Origin: Candidatus Glomeribacter gigasporarum BEG34
GTDB lineage: Bacteria; Pseudomonadota; Gammaproteobacteria; Burkholderiales; Burkholderiaceae
Length of the DNA stretch: 38,858 nt
NCBI RefSeq assembly: GCF_000227585.1
Contig: NZ_CAFB01000035.1
Location: 14,279 to 53,136, forward strand
Direction: 5' to 3'
Shown: piece after piece, positions 18,686 through 27,222 of the stretch
Numbering within the stretch: position 1 is the first letter of the stretch
How the letters are laid out: each line of letters opens with the position of its first letter
Program-made: the position numbers and the translations under genes
The notes under the pieces: generated by a model
The model's database searches: none
Told to the model about the DNA's origin: nothing
The model's input: the letters and a program-made list of their open reading frames with translations, nothing else

Positions 18686-19032
18686 GGGCCTCTAGCTCAT
18701 GTATGGTTAGAGCAGCGGACTTGGCAAATAACTTCCTAAAGCATAGTCGTTCAGTCAAATGCAATGGAGCGTTGTGATAAGGGTTGCCTGAATGTGCGAG
18801 CCATCCGTTCGTTTGATGCTGCACACAGGTAGAACTGCTCAAATTCGGGGAAACCTCTGGTTCGACTCCGTGGTAATCCCGAGCGAAGCCCTTTAAAAGG
18901 GAACGTGTAGAGACTGTACGGGCAGGTCGTCAAGACAAGAGACAGTCCAGACCCCAAACCCGAAAGGGGCGGCGAAAGCCGTAGCGGGTATGCATAATCC
19001 GTTGGTGCCGGGTTCGACTCCCGGGGGGCCCA
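18686..19032 (+). tRNA. tRNA with CAU anticodon, probably Ile2, interrupted by a group I intron
   Basis: Joining 18686-18721 to 18993-19032 gives a full 76-base cloverleaf. The acceptor is GGGCCTC with GGGGCCC, the D arm is GCTC/GAGC with a slightly large loop, the anticodon arm is GCGGA-CTCATAA-TCCGT, the variable loop is TGGTG and the T arm is CCGGG-TTCGACT-CCCGG. The discriminator is A followed by CCC. The anticodon CAT is created by the splice. The acceptor resembles tRNA-Ile2 (whose C34 becomes lysidine) more than initiator tRNA; elongator Met cannot be excluded. Nothing else in the 880-base gap after mnmC explains this conserved sequence. Confidence 0.9.
18722..18992 (+). ncRNA. Group I self-splicing intron (271 nt) in the CAU tRNA
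   Basis: The intron lies between U33 and C34 of the anticodon loop. The preceding exon base is T and the last intron base is G (18992), as group I splicing requires. P7, the guanosine-binding helix, is formed by GACTGT (18912-18917) and ACAGTC (18942-18947). AATTCGGGGAAACCT (18842-18856) matches the conserved P3/P4 joining region. GTGTAGAGACT and AGACAGTCCAG resemble the Azoarcus tRNA-Ile ribozyme closely, suggesting subgroup IC3. There is no homing-endonuclease ORF. It is about 65 nt longer than the Azoarcus intron; the extra lies in the 5' part (P1-P2). I could not resolve the internal guide sequence by hand. Confidence 0.88.
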
Positions 19033-19441
19033 CCCTCAATGGTTGTTTTTGATTCTACAAAAATATTTTTTGTGCGGATGGTCGCTGTTGTTGCCACCTG
19101 GAACCCGACAATCACGGCAGCCCTTGATCTTCAGTCTGTACCGTCTATTTTCCAGTTTGATTCCCAAGAATCCGTATTTTTTTGGCGCTCAAGGTCAGCC
19201 TTGGTTCTGTGCGGACTTAGAACCTATTTACGATTCTTTCTGCGCGCCCGTAGGCCTGCGTCGGGCGATGACCAGTGACAGTCGAGGCACTTCAAATGCA
19301 TTTTTGTCACAATTAGTAACAGAAATCTTCTTTTAAACGCATCGAATTCTCAAAAAATTTCTCCTGGCTGTTTAGTCAAGCTTAAGAGCGCCACGTAGAC
19401 GATGACTGCGTGGATCGAAAACTCAACGCTAGGAGAGGATG
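19033..19441. other. Gene-free stretch between the tRNA and the response regulator
   Basis: About 400 bases hold no convincing gene. An AT-rich hairpin-like sequence (ACAAAAATATTTTTTGT near 19056) follows the tRNA and could help end its transcript. The only clear structure is a half copy of the second repeat family starting at 19219. The last bases contain the ribosome-binding site AGGAGAGG of the response-regulator gene. I could not identify a promoter with confidence. Confidence 0.4.
19219..19272. repeat. Half copy of the AGAACCT repeat family
   Basis: AGAACCTATTTACGATTC followed by TTTCTGCGCGCCCGTAGG and GCGTCGGGCGATGACC aligns with the left 50-odd bases of the 290-bp element at 30974. 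It is preceded by TT, giving TTAGAACC. No right arm is seen downstream before the regulator gene. GGTTCT also lies 16 bases upstream in inverted orientation, making a small hairpin. Confidence 0.65.
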
Positions 19442-20125
19442 ATGAAAGTTGCTGTGTTAACAAAAGATACGTATCTGTTCAAACAAGTATGTGATGCATT
19501 CACCGGTGAAAATGCTTATTGCCAGTGCTTTATTGAAGATCAGACTCTGATTCGGGAATTTCCCCGTCAATTATTCAACTTGATTGTCATTGACGCCGCA
19601 CATTGTCATTTCACAGCGCGCCACCCTGTGAGTATCTGGCGTGAATGCTATTCGGATTGCCGCGCGCCAATCATTGTGGTCAGGCAATTTCTGGATCCAG
19701 ATACCCTGAAAGAAAGCTTCTGCGCGGGTGCGGATGATGTGGTATTTGACCCGATGTGTTCGCACGAGCTTAATATGCGCGCATATATGCTGTTGCACCC
19801 GAGGCAGACGCAACGTATCAATGCGCTGCTCGAAGTGAGCGGCTATGCCTTGAGCAAGTGCAACCATACCGTCTGTCTGAAGGGCCAGACGATCCAGCTC
19901 ACCGCGCGTGAATTCGCAATCGCCTGGCTGTTCTTTTCCTGTCCCGGACAATTTTTCAGCCGCCAGCAAATCGCCAAAGCGATTTGGGGCAGAGATGAGC
20001 ACATCGTAAGCCGCACGCTGGAGCAGCATATCTATAAACTACGCAAGAAGCTCTATCTCGGACGGGGTTCAGACGCGCGCCTCAAAACGATTTATGCACT
20101 CGGTTACCGGCTGGATGTCGCCTAA
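19442..20125 (+). CDS. Atypical OmpR-type response regulator upstream of recCBD
   Basis: The 227-residue protein has an N-terminal receiver-like domain (about 1-115) and a C-terminal OmpR/PhoB winged helix (LTAREFAIAWLFFSCPGQFF, RTLEQHIYKLRKKLYL, LKTIYALGYRLDVA). D51 in LIVID sits at the phosphorylation position. The receiver looks degenerate: the usual lysine before the conserved proline is replaced (VVFDPM instead of a KP motif), and the acidic pair near the N-terminus is reduced to D9. The start at 19442 is spaced 6 bases from GGAG in AGGAGAGG; 19439 is an alternative ATG. Its TAA is followed immediately by recC ATG, so it is co-transcribed with the recombination genes. No sensor kinase is nearby. 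Confidence 0.85.
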   Translation: MKVAVLTKDTYLFKQVCDAFTGENAYCQCFIEDQTLIREFPRQLFNLIVIDAAHCHFTARHPVSIWRECYSDCRAPIIVVRQFLDPDTLKESFCAGADDVVFDPMCSHELNMRAYMLLHPRQTQRINALLEVSGYALSKCNHTVCLKGQTIQLTAREFAIAWLFFSCPGQFFSRQQIAKAIWGRDEHIVSRTLEQHIYKLRKKLYLGRGSDARLKTIYALGYRLDVA

Positions 20126-23100
20126 ATGCTGACCCTGTTCGACTCAAACCGCTATGAAGCGCTGACCGAGGCCTTACTGGACGCGCTCGCTGAGTCTGCA
20201 TCCGATGGCAGCCCCTGGCGCGCCCTGTCCATCATCGCGCCGAGCGCGGCCATCCAGCGCCGGCTCGAACTGGAGATTGCAGCGCGCTTTGGCATTTGCG
20301 CCAATATTCAGTTCAGTTATCTTGCGCAATGGCTCTGGAAGCAGATTGGACAGGTCATGAATCTGTCCGCTTCAAACGCATTTGTGTCTGAACGGCTCGT
20401 CTGGCGCTGTTACCGTTTGCTTAAGGCGCGGGCGTGGGCCCATATGCCGCGGCTTTCCGGCTGGCTGCGCGATGCGGATGAGGCGATGCGTTACGCGCTC
20501 GCGCAACGCATTGCGCGGCTCTTTGACCGTTATTTGCTCTATCGTCCCGACTGGCTCGACGCCTGGCAGCGCGGACAGTCCATTCTGACTCTGGAGCGCG
20601 CCGATGCCATGCACTGGGACGATGAACAATGGCAAATGCAACTGTGGCGGCAACTCTGCGCTGAATGCGCCGCGCCTAAGGACACAGCGCCTGGCCTGTT
20701 TCCCTTTCTCTCCCGCGCCGCTGCGCTCGACGCCGCAACCATTGCGCGCGCGCAATGGCCAGAGCGGCTGCATGTGTTCGCATTGCCTGCGATTGCGCCG
20801 CTTCATCTTGCCCTGCTGCGCGAATTCGCGCGCTGGATCGATATCCGGCTCTATACCCTTAATCCATGCCGCCAGTACTGGGGGGATTGGGTCAGCGCCG
20901 CACAACGGGCCGATCTCGCGCTGCACGGCCAAGCCGACCATGCCGAAGTCGGTAACGTTCTGCTGACCGAATGGGGACAGCAGACCCAAACGCATTTAAC
21001 ACAACTCCAGACACTCGCCGATACCGTAGAGACGGTCGAAGTCTCGCGCCCTATCGAAAACCCCGCGTCCACGTGGCTGGCCGCATTGCAGAATGCCTGG
21101 CTCGACGGCCGCGCGTTGCCCAAAGCGCCGACGGTAGAGGCTCCCGCATGTATTGAAATCCATATTTGCCATAGCCTCACGCGCCAGCTTGAAGTCTTGC
21201 ATGATCGTCTGCTCGCGTTGTTCAATGCCAACGATGCTGACACTGCGCCGCCTTCGCCTTCAGACGCGCTGGTCGTCATTCCCAATCTTGCCGCCGCCGC
21301 GCCTTTAATCGACGCGGTTTTTGGCGCAACGCGCGGCGCGCGCCGGATTCCTTACCGCATCACTGGCCTGCCCGCAGCGCGCGCCCATCCGGCGATCCAC
21401 ATGTTGCGCTGCCTGTTGTCTTTGCTGGACCAGCGCATCACGTGGGCCAATCTGATGGAATGGCTCAGGATCGATGGGATCGCCGTGCGTTATGGCCTTG
21501 AAGAATGTGCGCTGGAGGCAATCGAACGCTGGTGCAGCGCTGCAGGCGCGCTGCACAGTGAAATAGAGGCGACGCCGTGCCAGCCGCTGAAAAAAGCCCT
21601 AATGAGGCTCTATTTAGGCTATGCCCTGCCTGAGGGCGCTGCGCCGGTTGCCGGCGTATTGCCCGCCTCCGCCGTTGTCAATCCTGAAGAACTCGAATGG
21701 TTAGGGCGCCTGTCTTGCCTGATCGACAACCTGGACAATGTTGCGCAGCTCTGCGCGCAAGCCGCGCCCGCTGCCGAATGGCAAACCCGGCTGCTCGGTG
21801 CGCTTGAACATTTCTTTCCCGCGCACGCTCAGGACGCTGAAGCGATGATTGAAGTGCGGGCGGCGTTAAATCGGCTATTTGAAGCGATGCAGGAGGGCGC
21901 CGCCGATGCGCTTCTACCCGCGGCCGTGGTACGCAGCGCATTGATGCTGGCGCTCGAAGAACCCGCGCGCGGCGGCGTTCCCACCGGCGGCGTGACTTTT
22001 TGCGCGCCCGCCAGTCTGCGCGGCCTCCCTTACCGGGTCGTCTGCCTGCTTGGAATGGACGACGGCGCGCTGCCGGGCCGCCATCACCCCGATGAATTCG
22101 ATCTGAGCGCTGCACTCCCCCGCGCCGGCGACCGGCAGCGGCGGCAAGAAGAGCGCAATCTATTTCTCGACCTGATTCTGGCCGCGCGCGAGCGGCTGCT
22201 GATTGCGTATACCGGACGACATCTGCGCGACAACGCGCCGCTGCCGCCCGCCGCCCCCGTCGATGAACTGCTCGATCATTTAGGCGAAGCCTTAGCGAGC
22301 GCTTCCGGCCATCGCTCCCGGACGGCGATTGCCAACGCGCGTAAACGCTTTATCGTCGAACATCCATTGCACCCGTTTTCCGCTGAGTATTTTTCAAACG
22401 CTGAACCGCGCTCGTCAAAGTCTTCGCATTTATTCACCTACAACCCGGATTGCGCTGAAATCGCCGCGGCGCTCAACGTCCGCCCGGCGCGCGCATCCGC
22501 GCCATTGTTGAGCCGTCCGCTGCCGCCCCTAGAAAATGGCAACGATCCGGTCATTGAATTCAGCGCATTTGAGCGTTTCTGGCGGCATCCGGCGCGCGCG
22601 CTGCTGTGCGAGCGTCTAGGCATCCGGCTTGCCAAAACGCCGTGTGCATTTCTCGACCTTGAACCGTTTACCCTCGATCCTGCTTGCCGACGCGCGCTGG
22701 CAAATCGCGTATTACCGCTCCTGCTCGCCGGCGATGCGCACGCTAGAGCGAAATGCTCCAGCGCGGCGTTCAACGCTTGCGCCGAACGCGCGCGCAGTAT
22801 CGCGCGGGCAAGCCCCGAACTGCCGAATGGCGCGCTTGGCGCCGCGCTGTGCGCCTCTGAATTCGAAGCATTGACCGACCTGGCCGCGCGCATTCGCAGC
22901 GCGGGCTGGCAATCGCCTACGCCGCGCCTATTTACGCTCGAACTCACGCCCGCTTGGCCCGCTGCGCTCGCGCAGCCCGAATGCAATGCCGTCCGCGCCC
23001 AAACGCCCATCCAGATAGCAGGCTTGTTGCAGACGGCCGCGCACGACCGCCTTATCCTCTATCGCTATGCGCCCGCTGGCGCGCGCGATTATTTAAGCGC

Positions 23101-23494
23101 CTGGCTATGTCATTTAGTGATGTGTGCGCGCGCAGGCGCGAAAGAGGCGCCGCGCACGATCTGGCTCGGTCATCCAGATGAATTTGCGTTCAAGCCTGTG
23201 CAGCGCGGGCGAGCGCGCGCGCATCTGGCTGAACTGGCGGCGCTGTACGGTTTTGGACAATGCGCGCCGCTGCGTTTCTTTCCAATCAGCGCATGGGCCT
23301 TGGTCCATCAGGGCGAAGCCGCGGCGCGGCGCGCCTGGAACGGCGATGTCAAAAAGAAAGGCGAAGCCAATGACGCCTGGCTGCGTATTGCTCTGCGCGG
23401 CGAGCGGCTATCCGCCGCGCTCGATGCGCATTTCAGCGCGCTGGCGCGCACGGTATTGACGCCGCTGATTGAATATTTAGAAGTCATTTCATAA
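20126..23494 (+). CDS. recC: Exodeoxyribonuclease V subunit gamma, RecC
   Basis: RecC is the scaffold and Chi-recognising subunit of the RecBCD helicase-nuclease. It starts MLTLFDSNRYEALTEALLDA, followed by ALSIIAPSAAIQRRLELEIA and CANIQFSYLAQWLW, typical of the family. The inactive helicase fold shows GLPYRVVCLLGMDDGALPGR near residue 635, then RQRRQEERNLFLDLILAARE. The C-terminal inactive nuclease domain includes VIEFSAFERFWRHPARALL. The length of 1122 is normal. The start follows the regulator's stop with no gap. A 100-bp palindromic element separates its stop from recB. Confidence 0.95.
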   Translation: MLTLFDSNRYEALTEALLDALAESASDGSPWRALSIIAPSAAIQRRLELEIAARFGICANIQFSYLAQWLWKQIGQVMNLSASNAFVSERLVWRCYRLLKARAWAHMPRLSGWLRDADEAMRYALAQRIARLFDRYLLYRPDWLDAWQRGQSILTLERADAMHWDDEQWQMQLWRQLCAECAAPKDTAPGLFPFLSRAAALDAATIARAQWPERLHVFALPAIAPLHLALLREFARWIDIRLYTLNPCRQYWGDWVSAAQRADLALHGQADHAEVGNVLLTEWGQQTQTHLTQLQTLADTVETVEVSRPIENPASTWLAALQNAWLDGRALPKAPTVEAPACIEIHICHSLTRQLEVLHDRLLALFNANDADTAPPSPSDALVVIPNLAAAAPLIDAVFGATRGARRIPYRITGLPAARAHPAIHMLRCLLSLLDQRITWANLMEWLRIDGIAVRYGLEECALEAIERWCSAAGALHSEIEATPCQPLKKALMRLYLGYALPEGAAPVAGVLPASAVVNPEELEWLGRLSCLIDNLDNVAQLCAQAAPAAEWQTRLLGALEHFFPAHAQDAEAMIEVRAALNRLFEAMQEGAADALLPAAVVRSALMLALEEPARGGVPTGGVTFCAPASLRGLPYRVVCLLGMDDGALPGRHHPDEFDLSAALPRAGDRQRRQEERNLFLDLILAARERLLIAYTGRHLRDNAPLPPAAPVDELLDHLGEALASASGHRSRTAIANARKRFIVEHPLHPFSAEYFSNAEPRSSKSSHLFTYNPDCAEIAAALNVRPARASAPLLSRPLPPLENGNDPVIEFSAFERFWRHPARALLCERLGIRLAKTPCAFLDLEPFTLDPACRRALANRVLPLLLAGDAHARAKCSSAAFNACAERARSIARASPELPNGALGAALCASEFEALTDLAARIRSAGWQSPTPRLFTLELTPAWPAALAQPECNAVRAQTPIQIAGLLQTAAHDRLILYRYAPAGARDYLSAWLCHLVMCARAGAKEAPRTIWLGHPDEFAFKPVQRGRARAHLAELAALYGFGQCAPLRFFPISAWALVHQGEAAARRAWNGDVKKKGEANDAWLRIALRGERLSAALDAHFSALARTVLTPLIEYLEVIS

Positions 23495-23498
23495 ATAT

Positions 23499-23598
23499 AG
23501 CCAAGCGCATTTCATCTGATACGGCGGCTTCAAAGCTCGCCGTATTCGTATACTGTCTTCGCGGCTGCTTCCTTGTCTCAAATTAAATGCGCTTGGCT
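23499..23598. repeat. Palindromic element between recC and recB, variant ends
   Basis: AGCCAAGCGCATTT at the left and AAATGCGCTTGGCT at the right are exact inverted repeats, 100 bp end to end. The centre (CTCGCCGTATTCGTATACTG, then TCTTCGCGGCTGCTTCCTTG) matches the centre of the TAGAGC-family copies at 29178 and 35578, so this is a sister lineage with different ends. The right arm contains the recB start codon. The size equals that of the 100-bp class. Confidence 0.88.
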
Positions 23599-26500
23599 TT
23601 TGATCTTTTAAATCACCCCCTCGACGGCGTCCAGTTGATTGAAGCGTCTGCGGGCACTGGCAAAACCTGGACCCTCTGCGCCCTCTATCTACGTCTGCTG
23701 CTTGAAAAAAAACTCGATGTCGGACGCATTCTGGTCGTCACCTTTACCAGAGCGGCGGCCGCCGAGCTGCGCGAACGGATTCGCGCGCGCATCCATGATT
23801 TGGCGCACGCCATCGCGCACAGCGAAAACTCCGAGGACCCGCTGGCGCGCCGCTGGCTTGCGGACGGCGCGCCGCAATGCCAGCAGGCGCAGTTGCGGCT
23901 CGAACGCGCACTCTATCATTTTGATCAGGCGGCGATTTACACCATTCATGGCTTTTGCCAGCGCGCGCTTCTGGATGCACCGTTTGCCAGCGCGCATCCG
24001 CCGGAATTTGAGATTCAGGAAGACGATGAAACGCTGCGGCTTGAATGCGCGATGACATTCTGGCGCGCGCAGGTCGATCCGGCGGCGGCCGCCGATGCTG
24101 GATTCACCGCCTGGCTGATTCAACACCATGCGCAACCGGCGGCGCTTGCCGCGCTGCTGGCGCGCCGCTCGCGCAAGCCGCTCGCGCGCCTGATCTGCGG
24201 AGAAAAGACAGCGCGGATAGGCGATAACGCCGGATTCGAGGCGTCAGCGCTGCCCCCGCTGTTTGAATCCGCCCGCGCGCTCTGGCGCGCTGAACGGGAG
24301 GGGATTGCGCACCGTCTCCAGCGCGCATTGCCGGGTTTAAGAAAGAACGTCTACAGGACAGATTCCATTGAAGCTGCATTTGATGCCTGGAATCATTATT
24401 TCGATCTAGAGCGTTTTGCAGTCGATGTTCCCTGTGTCGCTTCGCGCGCGCCGGATAGCAAGGCCCAACTGTTGTGCGCAACGCGGCTTAAACAATCGTT
24501 GAATAAAGGCGGATGCGCGCCTGAACATGCTTTTTTCACGTGCGCCGACCGCTTGCTGGAGGCGCATGCCGGCATCGAGCGCGCGCATCGGCTGAAATGG
24601 CAGAGCCTGGCGCGCGACTGGCTGGACTGGGGCGCCCGCGCGCTGCTTGAACTCAAGCGAAGCCGCTGTATCGCCTCTTATCAGGATTTGCTGACCCATC
24701 TGGCGCGCGCATTGAACACGCAGCCCGCGTTGGCGCGAGTCTTGCAGGCGCGCTACGGCGCCGCGCTGATCGACGAATTCCAGGACACCGACCCGCTCCA
24801 GTTCGACATCTTCCAGCGCATCTTTGCGCCGCGCGGCCCGCTCTTTCTGGTGGGCGACCCCAAACAGGCCATCTACAGTTTCCGCGCCGCCGATCTGCAC
24901 ACTTATCTCCGTGCGCGCCGCGCAGCCAGCGGGCATGCAACGCTCGCGGTGAATCAGCGCGCTTGCGCTGCGTTGATCGACGCCTGCAACCGGATTTTCA
25001 GCGTTCACCGCAACGCTTTTATCCTCAACGGACTGCATTACGCGCCGGTGGCTGCAAACGGACGCGAACGCCCGCCGTTTCACTGCCCGAGCGCCCGCGC
25101 AGCGGATTTGAAACCCTGCCGCGTGTGGATGCTCCCGGATGGGAAGGCCTTGATGAATAAACACGCCGCGCACCGAGCCGCGGCGCGGGCGTGCGCGGAG
25201 GAAATCGTCCGGCTGCTCGAATCGGCGCGCATCGGCGCAACAAAGCTCGCGCCGGGCGATATTGCGGTGCTGGTGCAAACGCGCGCGCAAGGCAGCGTGA
25301 TGAAACACATTTTGTCCGAATGGGGCATCGGCAGCGTCGAACTCGCGCAGACCTCGATTTTTGAGACGGAAGACGCCGAAGCGTTCGAACGCGTTCTGCA
25401 TGCCATCGCCGCGCCGCATGACACCGCCTGCCTGCGCGCAGCGCTCGTCACCGATTGGTTTGAGGCCGATGCGCATGCGCTGGCCCAGTCCCGCCGCGGC
25501 AACGCGCTTTCTTCCGATATGTCGCACTGGGCCGAATCTTTCATCCGCTACCGCACCCTCTGGCAAAGGCGCGGTTTTGCCGCGCTCTGGCGCATCCTCC
25601 TGCACGAGCAGCGCATTGCGCAGCGGCTCGCCGCGCAACCTTTTGGCGAACGGCGCTTGACCAATCTGAATCATCTTGCCGAACAGATTCAGACCTATGC
25701 CGCGCACGCCTTGAGTATCGCGGCAACGCTGCGCTGGTTCAGCGTCCAGCGCGCAGCGCAGCGCACCGGCCCAGCGCCGGAAGAATTGCGGTTGCGGCTC
25801 GAATCCGACCGCGCGCTGGTACGTATTGCCACTGTGCATATTGCAAAAGGACTGGAATACGCGGTCGTTTTTTGTCCTTTTCTGGGCGATGGCGATCTGC
25901 GCGTCGCATCGTTCGGCGGTTTACATCATGCCCATGAATATCATGATGAAGATGGGCATGCCGTGTTTCACTACGCGCCCGGCGAAGATGAAAAAGAGCG
26001 CGCTTCACAGCGCGATTACACCGTTCGCATTGAACAGGCGGCGGAGCGCGCGCGTCTGATTTATGTCGCGCTCACGCGCGCGGTTTATCACTGTACCTTG
26101 GTCGCCGGACCGTATACCAGCGGGTCAACGCCCTCAGTCAAACAATCGTGCAGCAGCGTGTTGAATTGGCTGGTGGCCGGCGCGGGGCGCGATTTCGCAG
26201 ATTGGTTCGCCAAACCGCCTCAGCCGGAGGAAATTGCGGCATGCTGGCAGCGGCTTGCCGGCGAATCGCTGGCGGTTGAGCCTTTACCGATGGCGACTGC
26301 GCCATCCCAACACTGCTCGCGCGCATCGTCCGGCCTGGCAAACACGACCGCATGGCGCGCGCGCGCAGCGCAGCGTTATCTTCAGGAGGATTGGCGAATC
26401 GCAAGTTTTACCGCGCTCACCACGCCGCCTCCTGACCGTATCCTCAGCGCTGCAACCAGCGATGCCGTGATCTCCGCTTCAAAACCATTCTCTGAAGACA

Positions 26501-27222
26501 ATATTCTTCGCTTCCCGCGCGGCGCATACGCCGGCCAATGCCTGCACCGTTTATTTGAATATGCGGATCTGTCAACGCCGTGCGACTGGCCCGCGGCGAT
26601 TGAGCGCACGCTGCGCGAGTATCCCGAATTGGCGCGCCGGAATGATGATGATCGTTTGAGCGCCATGATGATGGCGATGCTGAATGATGTGGCCGCGTCC
26701 GAACTGATTCCCGGATTGAGGCTGAACGCCGTTGAATCCGCGTGCCAGCTTTCCGAGCTTGAATTTATTTTTCCAGTGGCGTCGCTCGACCTGTCTGCGT
26801 TGCGCGCGCTGCTAGGCAGCTATGGCTATCCCGAACTCTCGCTCACCGCCGAGACACTGGCTGGCTATCTGTGCGGCGCGATTGACCGGGTATTCCAACA
26901 CGCTGGACGCTTCTGGATCATCGACTGGAAATCAAATGATCTTGGCGGGACCGCCGCCTGTTACGCGCCCGCGCAGCTCGGCGCTGAAATCGCCGCGCAT
27001 GCCTATCATCTGCAAACGCTGCTCTATACGCTGGCGGTGCACCGTTATTTGCGTCTACATGTACCGAACTACAACTACGCGCGCCATTTCGGCGGCGCAT
27101 TCACGCTTTTTGTGCGCGGAATCCGTCCCGCCTGGCGCGCGCGCGGCCGTTGCGCGGGCGTGCATTTGGATACGCCCGCGCCGGCGCTGATGGAGGCGCT
27201 CGACCGTTTGATGAGCGGATGA
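23587..27222 (+). CDS. recB: Exodeoxyribonuclease V subunit beta, RecB
   Basis: RecB supplies the 3'-5' helicase and the nuclease of RecBCD. Motif I is LIEASAGTGKTWTL (residues 17-30), motif II LIDEFQDTDPLQFDIF, motif III GDPKQAIYSFRAADLHTYL, and motif VI LIYVALTRAVYHCTL. The C-terminal nuclease has RGAYAGQCLHRLFEY and the catalytic IDWKSNDL. An in-frame TAA (23584-23586) directly precedes ATG 23587 and no other start is available before motif I, so translation begins inside the right arm of the palindromic element, which encodes MRLA. No ribosome-binding site is visible. A decayed repeat half may lie inside at residues 274-288. The length of 1211 is typical. Confidence 0.95.
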   Translation: MRLAFDLLNHPLDGVQLIEASAGTGKTWTLCALYLRLLLEKKLDVGRILVVTFTRAAAAELRERIRARIHDLAHAIAHSENSEDPLARRWLADGAPQCQQAQLRLERALYHFDQAAIYTIHGFCQRALLDAPFASAHPPEFEIQEDDETLRLECAMTFWRAQVDPAAAADAGFTAWLIQHHAQPAALAALLARRSRKPLARLICGEKTARIGDNAGFEASALPPLFESARALWRAEREGIAHRLQRALPGLRKNVYRTDSIEAAFDAWNHYFDLERFAVDVPCVASRAPDSKAQLLCATRLKQSLNKGGCAPEHAFFTCADRLLEAHAGIERAHRLKWQSLARDWLDWGARALLELKRSRCIASYQDLLTHLARALNTQPALARVLQARYGAALIDEFQDTDPLQFDIFQRIFAPRGPLFLVGDPKQAIYSFRAADLHTYLRARRAASGHATLAVNQRACAALIDACNRIFSVHRNAFILNGLHYAPVAANGRERPPFHCPSARAADLKPCRVWMLPDGKALMNKHAAHRAAARACAEEIVRLLESARIGATKLAPGDIAVLVQTRAQGSVMKHILSEWGIGSVELAQTSIFETEDAEAFERVLHAIAAPHDTACLRAALVTDWFEADAHALAQSRRGNALSSDMSHWAESFIRYRTLWQRRGFAALWRILLHEQRIAQRLAAQPFGERRLTNLNHLAEQIQTYAAHALSIAATLRWFSVQRAAQRTGPAPEELRLRLESDRALVRIATVHIAKGLEYAVVFCPFLGDGDLRVASFGGLHHAHEYHDEDGHAVFHYAPGEDEKERASQRDYTVRIEQAAERARLIYVALTRAVYHCTLVAGPYTSGSTPSVKQSCSSVLNWLVAGAGRDFADWFAKPPQPEEIAACWQRLAGESLAVEPLPMATAPSQHCSRASSGLANTTAWRARAAQRYLQEDWRIASFTALTTPPPDRILSAATSDAVISASKPFSEDNILRFPRGAYAGQCLHRLFEYADLSTPCDWPAAIERTLREYPELARRNDDDRLSAMMMAMLNDVAASELIPGLRLNAVESACQLSELEFIFPVASLDLSALRALLGSYGYPELSLTAETLAGYLCGAIDRVFQHAGRFWIIDWKSNDLGGTAACYAPAQLGAEIAAHAYHLQTLLYTLAVHRYLRLHVPNYNYARHFGGAFTLFVRGIRPAWRARGRCAGVHLDTPAPALMEALDRLMSG
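24408..24451. repeat. Possible decayed TAGAGC half element inside recB
   Basis: Preceded by CT, the sequence AGAGCGTTTTGCAGTCGATG followed by TTCCCTGTGTCGCTTCGCGC matches the left arm and adjoining bases of the TAGAGC elements with few differences, notably CCCTGTGTCGCTT, which is identical to the copy in carA. No right arm is found nearby. It encodes ERFAVDVPCVASRA in a poorly conserved part of RecB. This could be chance in a GC-rich gene, but the run of agreement is long. Confidence 0.4.

Noticed and set aside
19039-19336. Two ORFs of 79 and 97 codons after the tRNA.
   Set aside because: They run through a half repeat, lack ribosome-binding sites and show no protein-like pattern.
22743-22762. 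TAGAGCGAAATGCTCC in recC looks like two element ends joined.
   Set aside because: Too short, and RecC shows no extra length here that I can demonstrate.
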